A stretch of DNA of 64,000 bases from Hedera helix. Lineage: Eukaryota; Streptophyta; Magnoliopsida; Apiales; Araliaceae. Under the pieces are notes generated by a model, which had not been told where the DNA came from, searched no databases, and saw only the letters and a program-made list of their open reading frames with translations. Position numbers and translations under genes: made by a program. The stretch lies in contig OX359266.1 of NCBI GenBank assembly GCA_947179155.2, positions 40,325,039 to 40,389,038 on the forward strand, in the 5' to 3' direction. Below are positions 49,645 to 62,095 of the stretch, one piece after another; within the stretch, counting starts at the first letter, position 1, and every line of letters starts with the position of its first letter.

Positions 49645-51409
49645 GTAAGTGTCTCTCTTTTTTTCCTTTTGGAATGAAAATGATAGTTCTTGGTGTACTT
49701 TAGTGGCAACAGAGTTGTATTATATGTTTCAGATCTCAATTCCCAATTTGTTTTGCTTTGAATTTGCTCATGTATATAATTTTTTAAGTAGTGGGTTGTG
49801 TTTTGAATCATGTAATACCAGTCTTTTTGATCTTCTGTTCTTTCTTTTATGTATGTTTTTTTTATATTCACCTTGGATGCTTTTGATTTGTACTACTACC
49901 CTTGCATCTTTCATTTATTTATTGATTTGCTTGGATCTTCTCATTTCGAATCGATTTAATCTGGGCATGTTATATGCATTTGAAGCAAGTTGTGCCAAAA
50001 TATTTAGATGAGGTCTGATGTGCGTTTGCCTCTGTTTTTGAAACTGTTTTTCCATTTTGATACAGCTTTTGAAATGTTCTGAAGAACATTTCTTTCCCCC
50101 ATTTTCTCTTTATGAACAGTTTGAAACTCATGTTTCTTAATTGGAATAGCTAGATGACAAGAGGTTAAAAATAGAAGGTGGGTTTTAGTGTTTCATGTTG
50201 CAAATTGTTTTGTATGATTTGGAACAGTAGTTGTTTTAGTGGGGGGGGGGGGGGGGGGGGGGGATAAAACTTAATTTTTCCTTAAACAGATGGAAAATTG
50301 AGATTTTGGGTTTGGATCTCTTTTTCTTTATCAAGATGGGAGCACAAGCTTTAACTACCTAAAGTGTGTATAAATGAAATTGCCAAAAATTGTTATTTAG
50401 TTGGGCCACGTCTGTAGGAATGGCTCTTGCCTTCCTTAGCTCCTGGAATTACTTAGAATACTGCTTTCGCCAATCTGTTCAATATTACTTAGCCACAATG
50501 CTCATTTCTAGCTTTAATAGGACTAAGAAAACTCTTTTTAACTTAATTGTACATATTTTCTGTCTCTTGTGTATGTTTTGGACTGATTGATATGAATTAT
50601 TTGCAGAAACATTTTATTTGTTCTCTTTTCCAGGATTCCACTCTCATTAATTTGCCTACCTTAACAATCCTGGTTCTACATACAAGTTAGTTGTAATCAA
50701 TTGTTTGGTTTTTGACTGGATAGAGAATTTGTTCTGATTATTCATAAAACAATTTCTTATGTATTATTGTGATGTCTATTGCTCTAAGAAATTTGATTTT
50801 GAGAAATATAAGCTTGAAACAACATGCAAAACATACCCAAGGTGCAATTTAAGATTCTGTTTTGAAATGGCAAGTTTGTTGGAATGTTTAAGAGGGTTTT
50901 TGTTCAAGGAACATTTAAGTGCAATTTGAGATATTTTGTCTTGAAATGGCAAGTTTGGTTTTGTTCAAGAAACCTCTTCTGTATTTGGTTATGAAGACAT
51001 GTAAAAATGTAGAAGTAGCTATTTGTGTCTCTTTGCTTTTCTGGACTAGAAAACACAAAGAAGAAACTGACCTGTCTTCTAGGAAAGCTACAGACAGGAT
51101 TATTTAGAGCAACTTCTAAAACAAACTTCAAGGGAGATTTATTTAGTGTTCTTATTTGTTGCTATTTGTGGGGAACTAAAATGATGGAAATATCCTCGCT
51201 TGAAAAACATAAGAATTTGAAAAGCCTTTTTTTCTCTTTTTACTTATGTAGGTTCTTCAAATGTTAACTTTTGCAAAATGGAATTAGGTTTCTGCAGAAG
51301 ATACAAACTAATCCCTAAACTTTATTACATTTGTGACTTTCCTTCTTTCCTCATCTTCATTCTTTATCATATCTGGAAAATACTTAACACTTCCATTTCT
51401 CCTAATTAG
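49645..51409 (+). other. Probable 5' UTR intron of the XERICO-like gene
   Basis: A pyrimidine-rich leader (about 49500-49644) ends GCA followed by a consensus GTAAGT donor. A usable acceptor ends at 51409 (AATTAG), just before the ATG; another at about 51299 (TTTCTGCAG) is possible. The interior is T-rich with no credible coding frame and contains a long G run (50241-50263). Confidence 0.55.
50241..50263 (+). repeat. Homopolymer of 23 G in the XERICO-like leader intron
   Basis: An uninterrupted G run on the coding strand, unusual in sequence this AT-rich. It could form a G-quadruplex or be partly an assembly artefact. Confidence 0.8.
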
Positions 51410-51420
51410 CGAAATCAAAT

Positions 51421-51879
51421 ATGGGTCTCTCACCCTACCCAACTCCAGTCGATGCCGGAGTGTTATGCCTAATCCTGGCAAATACAGCCAAATCAATCTC
51501 TACTATGAAGGAAATAGTCCAGTTTATCCTTCACGCTGTAGGTATCCATATGGTTTCATGGGAAGAATATACCACTGGGAGCCCCACAAACACGTCTGTA
51601 TGCCGTGAAAGCTGCTCGGAGACCTCCATTGAAGAGTTCCAAAGCCAGATTCCAGCAATTAGTTATGACTCACTGTGTAGCTATAAGCAACTTGAGCACG
51701 ACTGCTCTGTTTGCTTGACAGATTTCAAACCAGAGGCAGTGATAAACCACCTATCATGCGGCCATGTTTTCCATAAAGTTTGCCTGGAAAAGTGGTTGAA
51801 ATATCGGAATGTCACCTGCCCCAATTGCAGGAAGCACATGATTCCCCAAGAAGATGAGGAAGATACTTGCCCAATGTGA
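51421..51879 (+). CDS. XERICO: XERICO-like RING-H2 zinc finger protein
   Basis: Intronless coding region of 152 residues starting MGLSPYPTPVDAGVLCLILA. A hydrophobic N-terminus (about 10-22 and 33-45) suggests membrane association. The RING-H2 finger runs C95, C98, C113, H115, H118, C121, C133, C136, with spacing C-x2-C-x14-C-x-H-x2-H-x2-C-x11-C-x2-C. The N-terminus and the segment EEFQSQIPAISYDSLC before the finger match Arabidopsis XERICO as I remember it. Known members are small RING proteins whose overexpression raises abscisic acid and drought tolerance. The E3 activity of this copy is inferred. A leader intron of about 1.7 kb precedes it. Confidence 0.88.
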   Translation: MGLSPYPTPVDAGVLCLILANTAKSISTMKEIVQFILHAVGIHMVSWEEYTTGSPTNTSVCRESCSETSIEEFQSQIPAISYDSLCSYKQLEHDCSVCLTDFKPEAVINHLSCGHVFHKVCLEKWLKYRNVTCPNCRKHMIPQEDEEDTCPM

Positions 51880-52598
51880 GCGGTTTCCAGATGAAATGCC
51901 CCTTGAGTAGTAAGTTTCATGTACAGCTTAGTAGTGAATACAGAGTCTTATGATAGATCTGGCATAGTTTTGTATCTATATTCGCCAGTGCTTGAGATGC
52001 CTCGTGAAGTCTTTGCGAGGAACAGAATTATATTGTACATATAGATATAAGGTTTGTGATGTTATATAAGTGTGAGAACCTATGTGAGCTTAAGGATGAT
52101 GAGAAAAAATTTGCTCTTATTTCTTTTCTAAGATGCTTTTTAGAGAGAGGTTCTGCAAATCTAACTTTTCTCAGAGTGCCGTGATACTTGAAGGATCAAA
52201 TTTAGCTCCTGATATTACTCTGCATCATTGCCGCTAGGCCTTTGGTGTTATTCCTTGGAGGTTTGGTCAGTGATACTTTGTATATATATGTAAAACAGAG
52301 TTAAGGAACAAAAATACTAAGAGCTTAGTAAACAATCACAAATGTAAAACCGAGGAACATATTTTCAAACTCCGAATGTATCCTGCAATTCATAAAAGAC
52401 ATTATTCATCAACATATTAGCAACGTAAAGTAGTAGTTATTAGTAAAAGACCAGGAACGTAAAATGTTAATTCTGCATTATTTAGTAACAAATGGCAACC
52501 AACCCTATGTTAAGTATGCCATAGTACAGGCATAACATAATCAGAGCCCTTGATTTCGCCGCATAAATAGATTAAACTGAAGCCCGAAATGTAGCCTA
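51880..52598. other. 3' UTRs of two convergent genes
   Basis: Transcript-like sequence follows the XERICO-like stop on the plus strand; the minus-strand serine-rich gene ends at 52599. The space is presumably shared by the two 3' UTRs. No other gene seen. Confidence 0.4.
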
Positions 52599-52892
52599 CT
52601 AAGCATGCAATGCGTCAGGTTTACCATCTAGCTCACTGAGCTTGGAGCCAACAGACTGGCTGCTGCGGGGCAGATTGTTCCTGTGGTACCGGCACCTGAA
52701 AGAACCGGCATGTGTGGTTGGTGAGCACAAGCAGTCGTGTTTAACGCTCGCCGTTTTCCGTAACCCTAAAGGTGTTGATGGTGTTGATGATGGATATTGT
52801 GGGTTGTTCTCATTCTTCATACATAGCTTTGGCAAAACTATAGTTGGTGTTGGTTTATGAGGTACTTCTGTTATCCTTGGCTCTTCAGCCAT
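52599..52892 (-). CDS. Small serine-rich protein-like polypeptide
   Basis: A single coding exon of 97 residues, MAEEPRITEVPHKPTPTIVL at the start. The middle is rich in Ser, Thr and Pro, followed by the motif CLCSPTTHAGSFRCRYHR at 54-71. That motif defines a plant family usually annotated as serine-rich protein-like, of unknown function. No signal peptide or membrane segment is visible. A 5' UTR intron is likely: the acceptor TCTCTCGCAG lies just upstream of the ATG (52911-52912, reverse) and a GTAATT donor lies at about 53728. It is convergent with the XERICO-like gene. Confidence 0.75.
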   Translation of the reverse strand: MAEEPRITEVPHKPTPTIVLPKLCMKNENNPQYPSSTPSTPLGLRKTASVKHDCLCSPTTHAGSFRCRYHRNNLPRSSQSVGSKLSELDGKPDALHA

Positions 52893-52910
52893 TGGTAATC
52901 CTGCCTAAAA

Positions 52911-53728
52911 CTGCGAGAGAGAAATACATTCAACTCAATAATGCTATTGAAGCATGATATTGCAACCCCTCTTGGTAAATCCCTTCCCCTAACCTTTTAC
53001 ATTTCTCTTCCTCTTTTTATTTTTATTTTCCCTTTATAATTGAAAAGGTTGATGATATTTAGCCAAGGTTGAGGACCTTTCAGTTATAAAACAAACGACA
53101 GTTTTAGAAATAAAAGGGTACAAATCAAATAAGATGCATTTAATTGTCATTAATAATTCATAAAGGTATTTCTTGCTTTATTTTTTATTTTTATATTGTT
53201 CATTACTCATATTTGACTAATTGATAAGCCTAAAAAATTCTTATGCACTAGAATAAAAAGTATAATAATGTTAACTGTCATACAAACCCTTTAGTTATAA
53301 GAGAAACTAGTTTGAACGGCATCACGAGAGCTTCCATTGATAGATAGATAGAAAGAAAGAAAAAATAAAAGAGGGAGGAGGGTTTAGACATTTGAAAACA
53401 CCAAAAAAAAGGGTTTAATTTTTTTCATCAGAGTTTCCAATAAACCATTTTTAGAACACCATAAATTATTTAACACGAGGTTAGTAATATGACATACCAA
53501 AAGGCTAAACTAGTTAATTGATCAAATAGAGGGGTCTCAAATACTGATATGCACAACACTCTCTACATTGGGTTGGGGGGAATACATAATTATCACATTG
53601 AATTCAGATTTATCTTCATCCTGTATGGAAAAATTTAATATCTAACCTTTGGTTTTAGAAAATTATGACCAACCCAAGGATGTGAAAATGATCAGATAAA
53701 GGATTATGAAAATTGAATACAGAATTAC
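52911..53728 (-). other. Probable 5' UTR intron of the serine-rich gene
   Basis: Read in reverse, CTCAG is followed by GTAATT at 53728 and a T/C-rich acceptor ends TCTCTCGCAG at 52911. AT-rich interior, no coding frame. Confidence 0.45.
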
Positions 53729-53729
53729 C

Positions 53730-55246
53730 TGAGAATGTTTAGTTTTCAGGGTTTTTGCCTATAGCGGCAACTTTCCTTTCCTTTTGCTTGATGAATAATG
53801 GCAGGAGATACACAGAAAGAGCAAAAAATTATGACATTATTAAGGAGGTTTATTGTTTAAGGAAATTAAAAAAAAAAAAAAAAAAACCCGCTTTTAACTC
53901 TTTTCGGTTTAGATTATGAGGTTATAATAAATCCCCCATTTCGGATCTCTTTTTTTACAGAACACCGACTTCTACTAGAATTTGGGGTTAATTTATTTAT
54001 GTACATTATTACCCTTCTATTAAGAGAATATCCCTGGGTAAAAACACGTGTTATTGCTTTATAACACGTTTGACTAGTAACAAATCCACTGTGAAAATAT
54101 AAGTTCCTCCACTATCAGTCATAATTTTTTCAATAGTACTTTGGTGAGTAAAAAATTCGTTTATTAAACTCAATTTAGTTAAAAAATTCGCAAACAATTT
54201 GCTCATTAAACGAGTCAAACTCGAATATCATATCTGAGCTCATTTAGGTCTCGGCTCAGTTTAACTGATTTGGTACAGAAGCGGAATATAATAGTCTGTA
54301 GATAGGCAAGGTATTGTGCATCAAGGTTTTTGGTAACTTGGGCTTCTACTACTTCACAAACCTTCCAAGTACTCTCGGCAAAACAAAATTATATGCGACG
54401 ATAAAGTATGCCATTGTCCGAGTTTGGCAATTTACCATATTTTTTTCTTGTCTGATGAAACTCGATCGCTTTTATAAAAAGTGTTCTATTTACAAAATAA
54501 TACTATCTATCAAATATTTATTTTGTTTCATATTTATCCTTAATTTATTTTTTTGCAAAATTTATCCCGGATTAATATGTTGTTAGTTTAGTAATTATGA
54601 CTTGATAATGAAAAACTCGAGGGCATTATATCATTCTACAACTAACAATAATAATAAAAACTGTGTAAACAAATGAGAGGATCTTTGTGGAAAAAGAGTA
54701 ACAAACTGTGGTAAACCAATGTTGCGCGTTTGCTTGAATATGTCGATCCAGAATCCAAAGTCCCCACTGAATGATATGTTACAGGATTAGTTTCCAAGTC
54801 AATTTTTTTGACTCTGGCTTTATATGCTTTATCATATGATTTCAATTCCTCTAAGGGGAGGTCGTGACACCAAACAAGCAATACAGGTATTAGAATTTCC
54901 GTAAAGAAATTATGTGATGTGGTTTCATTATTGAGGTGCTTTGTGTAATCTAGACCAAGCAATTAGAGCACAAATTTCTTCCCGGGTAGTAGATACTTAA
55001 CAAGTGGAAACAAGACTTGAATGAAACAGCGGATCCCGAATCCCGCACACACGGCTACATCTTTGAAAGAATACCAAGCAACAGAATAATGTCCTTATCT
55101 AAGGTATTAGACGCGCAAATACTATTTAAATTTCATTTACCAGTGCAGACCAAATGGACTTCAAAAGCAACACAGTATTACCTAGCGATACACATGAATA
55201 GTTCTGTATCTAGAAGCATCAGATTCTAGACCCTCAAGGACAGTGA
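53730..55246. other. Intergenic region, repeat fragments only
   Basis: AT-rich. A stretch at about 54130-54290 shares GAGCTC/AAACGAG motifs with dispersed hAT-like repeats. A 106-residue minus frame at 54642-54962 reads open but matches nothing I know. The last 250 bases are probably the 3' UTR of the next minus-strand gene. Confidence 0.4.
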
Positions 55247-56962
55247 TCAACTGGTCAAACTGCAGGTGTTAACACCATCCTTGCAGTCCCGGGTAAGATC
55301 ATGGAAAGTCTCGATCTGTTTTTTGCCCCTCAAGAAAACTTCCGTATCAACAGATGCCCTCATGTAACCATCAAATTCAACTGGAACCCCATTGTTCAGC
55401 TTCGTTGTCTCAGAATACCACTCACTGTTTTCATCCCAAAGATCTTTGTATTCATCAAGAAAATGAGTAGAATACTTGTCCTTTAACTGATCAAAAAAGG
55501 ATGTGTCTGGTTCATCTGTTGCAACATACAGGTTCCTCCTGTCATCAATTTTGGCTTGCAAGGTTGATATGAGAGCTTCAGGTGAAGTGTCCACCGCAAG
55601 ATTAGGCCAAAGCTCCCTGTTTCTTGCCTTCTCCCCTCTAACAACATGAACAGAGTCAAATTCCCAATTCAACTTCGTAGAAATTGCTGAAACTATATCC
55701 ATCAACCGCTTGGATTTCCATATCAAGTTCCAAGGTCTTAGAACAACAGACTCTGCTTCTCCTTCACAAACCCTGTACCAGTAATTATCTGGCTCAACTG
55801 AGCCAAACTTCCTCATGACTAGAGTATCTTTCAACCCATATAACTTCATAGGCGTTACCCTAAAATCCTCCACAAGGTGGAGCGATAATCCATCTTTCTG
55901 GTGCCATTTGTTCCAATCCACCCAAAATTGAGTCTGGTCCAACACAGAAGCCGACTCCTTCAAATGCTCAAAATCAAAGTAAAATCTGAAATCCTTCCCT
56001 TCTTCATCTTGACCCGAGGACGTGTAAACTGAAGACAAACAAATACTCAAATCCATTACTAGTGTCCTCTTCAAATATTGAGCTTCGCCCAAAGCACACA
56101 TGAAACTCCACAGATAATGATCCATGCTCTTGCATCTGTCTCCACCCCCAGTGTAAAGTAAGTACTTCCCATGAGCGAATGACTCTTCAGATTCAACTAC
56201 AGGAAGTGTGTCATTCACAGCTTCCCCAAAAACAGGAAGAAGAACACCCTGCTGTTCTTGCTTTCCTTTTGTCTTCTCAAAACCAGGTTTCTGATTCTTC
56301 TTCCTCTTCCTCGCATTTGCTCCCGAATGATAGTCCCCAATCCTCAACACACTTAGAGTACAATTATCTGACCTATTTATCACAAAAGTACGATAATCCT
56401 TATAAAACGAAGCAGTCTTGCCTTCTTTTGGCCTAAACCGCCACGCCATATGGCAAGAGCTATCATTCGAGCCAGGAACAGGTTTACCAAACCGATAAAA
56501 ATGCATATCCTTAAACTGATCTATAGCAGCCGTCATCATCAAATGAAAAACTTCGGGGTCAGTGCAATCAATGGGTTTACCAATCTCAGACGCACAATCA
56601 AAATTGGTGCCATCATCAGCATTCAAATCTCCTCTTAGGGGAACCCCCAAATCAACATCACTAACATTTATAAAAGAGGCAAATGCAGTCTGATTTGGGG
56701 TCACAAAGTCCTCACCGGTTCTAACAACAGTACCATCCGATCTAAAAGTGGCATTTGAGTCTGAAGTTAGAAATGTTGTGATCTTGCTTGAGGGATGAAA
56801 CAATGGGTCTTCAGGCTCATAAATTGCGGCAATTATAGTAAAGATCAAGACGCCAAGTACAAACATGGTGAAACAAAGATTTCTAATCAATGCAAGGGCA
56901 TTTTGGCCCAAGTTCTCCGCCCGGAAACTTCCGGTCCGAGATAATGCGGACCGACCCGTCAT
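55247..56962 (-). CDS. Membrane-anchored O-fucosyltransferase-like protein
   Basis: A single coding exon of 571 residues. A short basic cytosolic N-terminus (MTGRSALSRTGSFR) is followed by one membrane helix at about 25-48, giving a type II, Golgi-like topology. Several N-glycosylation sites (Asn-X-Ser/Thr) lie in the lumenal part. The segment YLLYTGGGDRCKSMDHYLWS at 268-287 and the later HVVRGEK at 439-445 followed by LWPNLAVDTSPEA and LYVATDE match the plant O-fucosyltransferase-like fold. I recall the Arabidopsis relatives At2g04280 and At4g12700, sometimes labelled calcium ion-binding. The donor-sugar specificity is not known. A short 5' UTR intron is likely. Confidence 0.85.
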   Translation of the reverse strand: MTGRSALSRTGSFRAENLGQNALALIRNLCFTMFVLGVLIFTIIAAIYEPEDPLFHPSSKITTFLTSDSNATFRSDGTVVRTGEDFVTPNQTAFASFINVSDVDLGVPLRGDLNADDGTNFDCASEIGKPIDCTDPEVFHLMMTAAIDQFKDMHFYRFGKPVPGSNDSSCHMAWRFRPKEGKTASFYKDYRTFVINRSDNCTLSVLRIGDYHSGANARKRKKNQKPGFEKTKGKQEQQGVLLPVFGEAVNDTLPVVESEESFAHGKYLLYTGGGDRCKSMDHYLWSFMCALGEAQYLKRTLVMDLSICLSSVYTSSGQDEEGKDFRFYFDFEHLKESASVLDQTQFWVDWNKWHQKDGLSLHLVEDFRVTPMKLYGLKDTLVMRKFGSVEPDNYWYRVCEGEAESVVLRPWNLIWKSKRLMDIVSAISTKLNWEFDSVHVVRGEKARNRELWPNLAVDTSPEALISTLQAKIDDRRNLYVATDEPDTSFFDQLKDKYSTHFLDEYKDLWDENSEWYSETTKLNNGVPVEFDGYMRASVDTEVFLRGKKQIETFHDLTRDCKDGVNTCSLTS

Positions 56963-57005
56963 CTCAATTACAATTACGACTAGATTAGGGTTTATTATGA
57001 CAGAA

Positions 57006-57211
57006 CTGCAGAAAGAAAGAAAAACGATCAGTGGAACAAATTAGCAACAATCAAGCAAACAAACAAATTTATTAGTGATTTAGGTAAAGGAAAATTTAGG
57101 AGCTGCCCTTTAGATCTGGAAATGAGCTAACAAGAAGTGTTAAGTAACAACTAAGTACTATTTCAGTAGCTTGTATATATACGAGGATCTGTATGTATAG
57201 GTTTTTCTTAC
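57006..57211 (-). other. Probable 5' UTR intron of the O-fucosyltransferase-like gene
   Basis: In reverse, AACAAG is followed by GTAAGA at 57211 and the acceptor TTTCTTTCTGCAG ends at 57006. About 206 bp, T-rich. Confidence 0.55.
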
Positions 57212-58790
57212 CTTGTTCATTTGAGGATTTTACTCAGAAGCTGCAATGGAGGAATTCGTTAGCATCTCTCTATTTCTGTCGTGTGAGCTTGGGCTCTGCT
57301 TTCTTAGATAGTGAGATGTAATGATGGTTAACTATTAGGTAGGAACCTTCGCTATACTGCGCGCCGCGCGGGGATACAGTGTAACAGAAACACCGACAGT
57401 GGCATAACCGTAAATTAATACAGTTGATAATTTCAATGAAGAGACTTCGTTACAACAAATAATAAATAGTCCCTCTTTTTCATTATACAAATCATTTTAA
57501 AAAAAAATATTATATAATATAAGATATTTTATATATATTTTATAAAAAAAAATTATTTTATCCTTAAATATGGAGTAATTGAGAAAAAAAGAGAAGAAGA
57601 AATAATTCATTAATTTATGGATGGTAATAAAATTTTAAATTAATAATATTAATATGAAATATGTGTGATTATATTTTAAACGACTTATATAATAAAAAAA
57701 AAATAATAATATTTCCTCACTCCTACCAAGAAGAAGGGTTACTTAATTATTGTGATTATAAAATGATGAAATATTATTAGCAAATTTGTAATCTTAATTT
57801 CATTCCATCACATTATTAAAAAAATGAGTAAACATTTCTAAGAATATATTTTGAAAATTTTGTATATAAAACTCTTTTTATAAAATAGAATGTAAGGTGA
57901 TTTATTTATTTTAAAAGGAAAAAAAAAAACAGGTGTTATATATTACGCCATACCTTTAATTCCACCTTAATCTAGTTATTGTAGTAGTAGACAAATGAAT
58001 AAATAAAAATAAACTATAGTATTTACTTTTAAAAAACACAAACGAAAAACAAAACAAAGACACAAATAAACTATAGTATTATTTACTTTTGAAAAAAAAC
58101 AAAACAAGGAAACTATCGTATTTCCTCCGTTTCGATCTGAGAACTGAAATTTTTGTTTGAGACGTCTCAAATTTATCGAGACCAACTACAATACTAAACT
58201 ATGGTATTTAAATGTTCATTAACTCCTCCAGGTCAGCTGTTTTCCATTCTCTATTATATCTAAATAAAGTGGTTTTAACTATTAGTTTTGTTAGTCTAAC
58301 GTTTCTGTATAACGGCTAAAATTGACTTTATTAAGTTGTGTTATTTTTAGAAGTTAAATATTGACACAATTTGAGAATAACAAACGAAGGTAAAAGTCAG
58401 ACCTATATGTTTGGGAGTGACTTATAAGTAATTTTTTATTATTTAAGTGTTCGTGAGTGACTTATTTTTTAACTTATAAGTAATATTTTAAAAGTAACAA
58501 TTTATTATTTCTCAAAAATTGACTTTTAAATCATTTTAAAATAAGTAAATTTGACCAAATGTAAAAAAAAAAAAAAAATCTTATTTTAATAGTCTTTATA
58601 TTTTATTTTAACATATAAGTAATTTTAATCAAATTCTTTCATAATTTATTTAAACATAATTTTTAACTTATAGGTCAAAATAATGTCGAACACTTTGCTT
58701 ATAAGTCATAATAGCTAAAAAGGAATTATAAATTATTTTAAATTTTAACTTATAATTCATTGCCTAACAGGCCCTTGCCACTCCCTCTGT

Positions 58791-58836
<46 letters not shown>

Positions 58837-59238
58837 CACTAGGATTTGAGGGTAGGCAAATAGAATTTCAATTTCAGTACCATTAGACGGCTAAGATTTC
58901 AAAACAGTTGGTATACTCCAATTAGCACGACCGTAGCACCCTCTGCATCTAAAATTATGAGAAATGTACATGTCAACCAAAATTTTAAATACGCCTAACA
59001 AAATTAAATTGATATACAATGCCCAATATAAGGTCGTCAAAATCACCTCGCAGGGCCCTAAAAGTACTGGCCAGTACTACCGAATCAGTAATCGGTATTA
59101 GAGCTATGAAGCTGATGGTCTAGTTGAATACGACCATGAGCAGTAATTAGTAATCTATACTAGCAGTATGCAGCTCATGCTTTTAAGTTAGGTACAACCA
59201 CGAGACTTCTTTAACTTCATGTATACTTCCTCCCTCCA
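57212..59238. other. Intergenic region with one possible MITE and a microsatellite
   Basis: AT-rich. The first 100 bases are probably the leader and promoter of the O-fucosyltransferase-like gene, and the last 150-250 bases the 3' UTR of the ARM-repeat gene. A (TA)n microsatellite sits at about 58793-58835. No gene seen. Confidence 0.45.
58399..58770. mobile_element. Possible MITE with TTATAAGT-type ends
   Basis: Imperfect inverted ends containing TTATAAGT, with GACTTATAAGTAAT on the left. The interior is rich in AACTTATAAGT motifs. The target duplication could not be resolved. Confidence 0.35.
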
Positions 59239-62095
59239 TCATACCGATGGAACCTCTGAGGGTGTACAAGATGCAGCCCTGAGCTTGATGTGGCTCATGC
59301 TGAGCTCCATACTTCTCTGAACCATGTCTTGCAATAATCTCTTGGCAGTCTCGACAGTTTTATCTGATCCGTCCGCGCATGCTGCAATGTCATAAACTAT
59401 TCTCTCCAAGACAGAGGAAGCTAGTATCTTCTCAGGAGGAGAGTCTCTAAGCATGTCCAGAAGTGTTCGCGCTCGATGCTGAGCTTCAGTTGTACCCTCT
59501 ACAGTTAGCTGTAAAAGGCCCGGTATTGCACCTTCTTTGAGAATGAGTTCACGGTATTTACTTCGGCAGCTACGGCACAATGTAAGCAAGGCGCCAACTG
59601 CATGTTCTGTGCTAACGAGGGATCCATCTTCAACTGTCTCTACTAGGGTTAGTATCCCACCATCTGCATCGGTAATTGCCCTTCTACCTTCCTCAGACAT
59701 AGAAAGGATTTCAAGTAGTGCAGTAGTTTTCTCAGCAAACTTGGAGTACTTCTTGCATTCTTTCAGGAGGTTGATGAGAGGAGTAACTGCTCTAGCATCA
59801 ATAACCAGATCAGGGACTTCTTCGCAGGTGGAGAGATTGTGGAGGGTTGTAACAGCATCAACTCTTCCTTGAACGCTTCCAGAGCCAAGGATCTGCACTA
59901 GAAGAGGTGCAGCTCCAGAAGCTGCTATGGTTGGTTTGTTGGGTGGAGCAGATGACAGTGTCAAAATTGCAGCAGTTGCTAATTCTCTTAAATTGCCAGT
60001 CTGGAATTTCAGGAGCTCCACAAGAAGAGGGATGGCACCAGATGTAGCTATGCTGACCTTGTTTCTGGGAGAGATCATATATGGAAAGGACTAAATGAGA
60101 TAAAGCAAAAATAAGTAGCCAATCAACCTTTACTATTGGCCAGTTAGCACCTTTTTTGATAGATAATCAAATATTACTCTACTGTGGAGAACAAAAACAG
60201 GAAGGACATTCCATGTGCCTTCTGATGTTTTCTAATTTTTATTTTCTTATGGTGGAACTACCATCCACTACCTAAGGCGTGTGCACAATACACATCATCG
60301 GGTGAACGAATAACCCACCAACCACATACCAGTTTAATCTCATATTAAAATATGTATGAATGGCCTCAAGAAAATCATTACCTTTCCAGGGTACTGAGCC
60401 CATGACCTATGCCTTGAAAGACACGTATCACTAGGATCACCATCAGTAGATCACCATCCCTTAAGCTAACCCCTGGGTTTGTCTTTTGATGTATTTATTA
60501 CTTTTTTTCATAAGTGCTTTTAATGTACTTATTAATTTAACTAGCAATCTTTTCCTTCCACAAATGCATAAAGGCTATATCTAATGCTTCAAAATCACAA
60601 GAGACAAACCCAAAGGAATAGCTAAAGAAGTGACATCTAAAGACATTCTTTCAAGATGCTCTGGACCTTGCTCTTGTTCTCGACCCACTATCCTACTGCA
60701 TGTTTTAGCTCGTCACACTATAAACACTCGCCGAAAGGAATTCGTTGAGAAGAATAAAATATTATACATGAATTATAGAACAAACACAAGCCATGAAATG
60801 AAGTAAAGACAGTTGCAACTAATAGTTAATCAAATGATCCCTGCTGAAAACTAATGAAAAATACAATTAATGACTTTACAAAAAAAAAAATGATTTTGCC
60901 CGAATATGCCAAAGGAAATATCAATAATCGCCATAAAACATCTTTTGATCTTTAGATGCAACTTTTTTATTTGACTAGTCTTTAGATGCATTTACTCTAC
61001 TGTGAATTAATTAAATACTTATGGGATATGCACCAAGCATATCATATATGTTCCCAATGTCCCCGAAATAAATACATACATATACACACACATATATCGG
61101 GTATTTATCACATGCTACCACGGTAACATAATCCCATGCTTTAAAAAAATTAACAAAAACAGACAGATTGAGAGTAAAGAAATTAACAAGCCAGGTTGAG
61201 ATGAGTACTGGCATGTTAACTCAAGCTCGGGATATAATCAAATAAAGTATGAGCTTGCCTGGTTTGAATCAGAGCCTCAAAAGCTTCATTTTTGATAATC
61301 TTAGGAGGCCTATTATCTTATCAATCCTACTATATGCGGAGGTAATAACAATATTAATGAGCTTAAAAACATGTCTAGAATAACTTCCTCATATTCTCAT
61401 AAGTTCATCTTGAAAGAGTTTCCTAGCAAAATCAATCAAGAGCCAATCTCAAGTAGTATGGTTGTCTCATTGTGTAACTCCAAAGACCAGTTAATTCAAT
61501 GTAGATAAACTGTAAAAAGGATATTCTTCTAAGTTATCAGCTTAATAAACTCAATACTCCATAGCAAACCTCATAATTATTCAAGGACTATTTCCAAAGG
61601 CTATAAAGAAGAAACAAGTGTGTCCAATCTCCAATCTGAACCTCGCTGTCTAATTGATTAATAGTTCGATTTTCTCACCAACCATAAAACTATGTGGATT
61701 ATAACATTCAGAAATTATTTTAAATTTCATTTTATTATTTTTATTGCTATCCTCCAATTTATGAGCATATATAAGAATAAGATAGAGTGTGGAGACAGAA
61801 GAACCCTAAAAACTGACCGTTCATTTCTGGCAGCCAGATTGAGGAGAGCGAGAAGAGAAGCTTCACGAGCTTCGTGATTGGGGGAGGCGAGCATGAAGAC
61901 GAGCGGCTGAATCACGCCGGCAGCTGCGAACTTAGATCGAGCTTTCACCGGCGAGGTTTTTCTGACGAGCTTCCTGACGTCTCTGGCGGCATGAATTTTG
62001 GTTTGAAGATCATCGGCATTGATGAGCTTATCTGCTACTTGTTCAATTATTGTTTGTTTCTTCTCTTCCCTCTCCATTACTCCATCCCCTCCCAT
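59239..62095 (-). CDS. ARM-repeat protein, U-box-4-like without a U-box
   Basis: Two exons, 61818-62095 and 59239-60064, join in phase (CG plus A, Arg) to give 367 residues starting MGGDGVMEREEKKQTIIEQV. The body is a run of armadillo repeats from about residue 40 to 300, with typical motifs such as AAGVIQPLVFML, SGAIPLLVELL and AVGALLTLC. The donor is GTCAGT at 61817 and the acceptor CTCTCCCAG before 60064. No U-box lies in this reading, which resembles the U-box-4-like ARM proteins of plants that lack one, such as At4g12710 as I recall it. It is probably a protein-interaction scaffold; no enzyme activity is inferred. The C-terminus is Ser-rich. Confidence 0.87.

Noticed and set aside
54642..54962. 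106-residue minus-strand frame
   Set aside because: Reads somewhat protein-like but I could not match it to any family and it has no supporting splice or promoter context.
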